From: Purshia tridentata
Lineage: Eukaryota > Streptophyta > Magnoliopsida > Rosales > Rosaceae
Length of the DNA stretch: 64,000 nt
Direction: 5' to 3'
Assembly: GCA_003254885.1 (NCBI GenBank)
Contig: QANT01003481.1
Coordinates: 50,179-114,178 of the forward strand
Part shown: in pieces, positions 62,801 to 64,000 of the stretch
Position numbering within the stretch: position 1 is the first letter of the stretch
Layout: each line of letters begins with the position of its first letter
Notes under the pieces: model-generated
What the model saw: only the letters and a program-made list of their open reading frames with translations
What the model was told of the DNA's origin: nothing
The model's database searches: none
Position numbers and translations under genes: made by a program

Positions 62801-63947
62801 ACAACCATTATCGGTAATTAAATATCATTTACTTGGATTCTGAAACATGATCACAAGTCACAAAGTTCACAACCACATTAATTAATGACCACATTATAAA
62901 ACATGTTGGTCAATTTTAGTCGGGTTTGGGAAATTATATATAGTATATGTGACTTTGGGAGGGATAAAAATGATGATCACGATAATACATATGGTTTATA
63001 TAAAGGTACATCAGTAAATTAAGATCTTAATAATGGGAGTTTAATAAAACGTGCACATGCACTAGCTGAAGTCAAGCTCTTAAGCACAAATTAATGATTT
63101 AATAGTCTAGAATTTGTCTCAGCGCATATGCGCGCGCATGCTATATATCTCTACTATCTAGAGAGATAACATGGGATGTTCATCATATGCATGTTATATA
63201 GTGATCTTCTAACTTTTATCGAATGAGATAATACATATGCATGATATATACAGGAAGTCCGTTCTTTAACTAAAAAGTGGATATGGGTCGGTTAATTTAT
63301 AATATTTTTTCATTTTTTAGATTATTTTTGATAAGGTCCAACATTTTATAGTACAAAGTTCTATATTTTAGATTATAGAATTATTGTGTTCAAAATTCAA
63401 GAGTTAAAATCTATAATATAACCGAAGAAAAGAGAATAAAACCGTGAAACTTAAAATCGAGAACATGTCTCAATTGATAATTTACACCCGAAAGTACTAA
63501 ATTTTGCCAAAAATAATATCAACTGATTAAAAAGAAACTATAAAATATATGCTTCCATTCTTTTCGGAGAGAAGCTGCATATATGTTTTTGAGAACTGCC
63601 ATGCAGTATGAATCCTCATAATCCGATATGACTCTAGTAACACAAAATATAATTATTTTTCTTGTTTGTTTGCAGTTAAATAAATAAAAGTTGAAATAAT
63701 ATTATATATTCATATTGTCTGCAGTTTAATTGGATTGTATATTCGTATGCTAATTCATAAAGGGACACACGCTCATTGACTTTTAAGATTAAGTTGCTTT
63801 CCATTTGAGAAACTAAGAGAGAAAGGGACAAAAATTAATTAATCAATTAGTTGCCAATCGCCATTTGCAAATGGCATCGACTTCAAGTCTTCAACCACCC
63901 ACCCAACTGTCTTTTTGTTCTCTTTATAGATATTCTTTTACTCCTCC

Positions 63948-63949
<2 letters not shown>
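59890..63949. other. AT-rich intergenic DNA to the right edge
   Basis: No gene recognised. It contains a TA run at about 60682-60700 and the small MITE at 61411-61592. Short frames (60449-60775, 61169-61387, 62011-62214) lack domain features. Confidence 0.55.
61411..61592. repeat. Small MITE, family B, copy 2
   Basis: Matches the element at 52221-52420 along its length: a left arm with ATCATATTTTTATACCATTTTA, a shared GTGTTATTATTGTA block, TCCAATGTATGAATGCCATGTA, and a right arm ending GTAACATTGTTGGAC. About 182 bp, non-coding. Confidence 0.75.

Positions 63950-64000
<51 letters not shown>
63950..64000. repeat. Poly-T run at window edge
   Basis: At least 51 consecutive T residues run to the right edge. 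It may be a real homopolymer or an assembly edge artefact like the poly-A tracts at 19348 and 29031. Confidence 0.9.

Noticed and set aside
1-64000. CRISPR array, operon, phage or bacterial features
   Set aside because: Intron-rich genes, plant-specific families and MITEs show this is plant nuclear DNA; no regularly spaced repeats were seen.

Overview
This is an AT-rich, intron-rich nuclear segment of a flowering plant. The encoded proteins (a plant-type NOT1, RHIP1, a fibrillin/PAP, a class IV GATA factor, a remorin) point to a eudicot. The overall protein character is what I would expect of a Rosaceae/Prunus-like genome; that taxonomic guess is inference from recognition and was not searched. 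Single-N and 25-N gaps inside poly-A runs and a poly-T right edge show it is a draft assembly.

Layout. 1-2.3 kb: intergenic DNA with a MITE-like element. 2.48-4.52 kb (+): four-exon remorin-family gene. 5.76-24.42 kb (-): a very large gene, reconstructed here as 51 coding exons, for NOT1, the scaffold of the CCR4-NOT deadenylase complex (about 2415 aa). 24.7-27.7 kb: divergent intergenic DNA holding two non-autonomous DNA transposons. 27.77-32.61 kb (+): nine-exon RHIP1 (RGS1-HXK1-interacting protein) homologue. 33.73-34.14 kb: a long hairpin element. 34.27-35.15 kb (-): two-exon GATA zinc-finger transcription factor. 35.3-42.9 kb: intergenic. 43.09-44.36 kb (+): three-exon plastid-lipid-associated protein/fibrillin (PAP11-like), followed by a decayed duplicate of its last exon. 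44.9-58.2 kb: gene-poor DNA full of small transposons, tandem duplications and tRNA-derived SINE-like pieces. 58.52-59.73 kb (+): two-exon C4HC3 (PHD-type) zinc-finger gene. 59.9-64 kb: AT-rich intergenic.

The genes are ordinary, unrelated plant housekeeping and regulatory loci; nothing suggests an operon-like cluster. RHIP1 and NOT1 are divergently transcribed; remorin and NOT1 converge. Exon phases were checked by arithmetic: every proposed gene model joins to an open frame that is a multiple of three.

The points most worth a second look are at splice sites and repeats. One NOT1 intron lacks any usable AG at the expected place, apparently through one extra base. Another NOT1 intron appears to start with GC. 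In the remorin gene the exon 2/intron 2 junction is tandemly duplicated, giving two identical 5' splice sites. A degenerate copy of PAP11 exon 3 lies downstream of that gene. I found no system that I could defend as wholly new.
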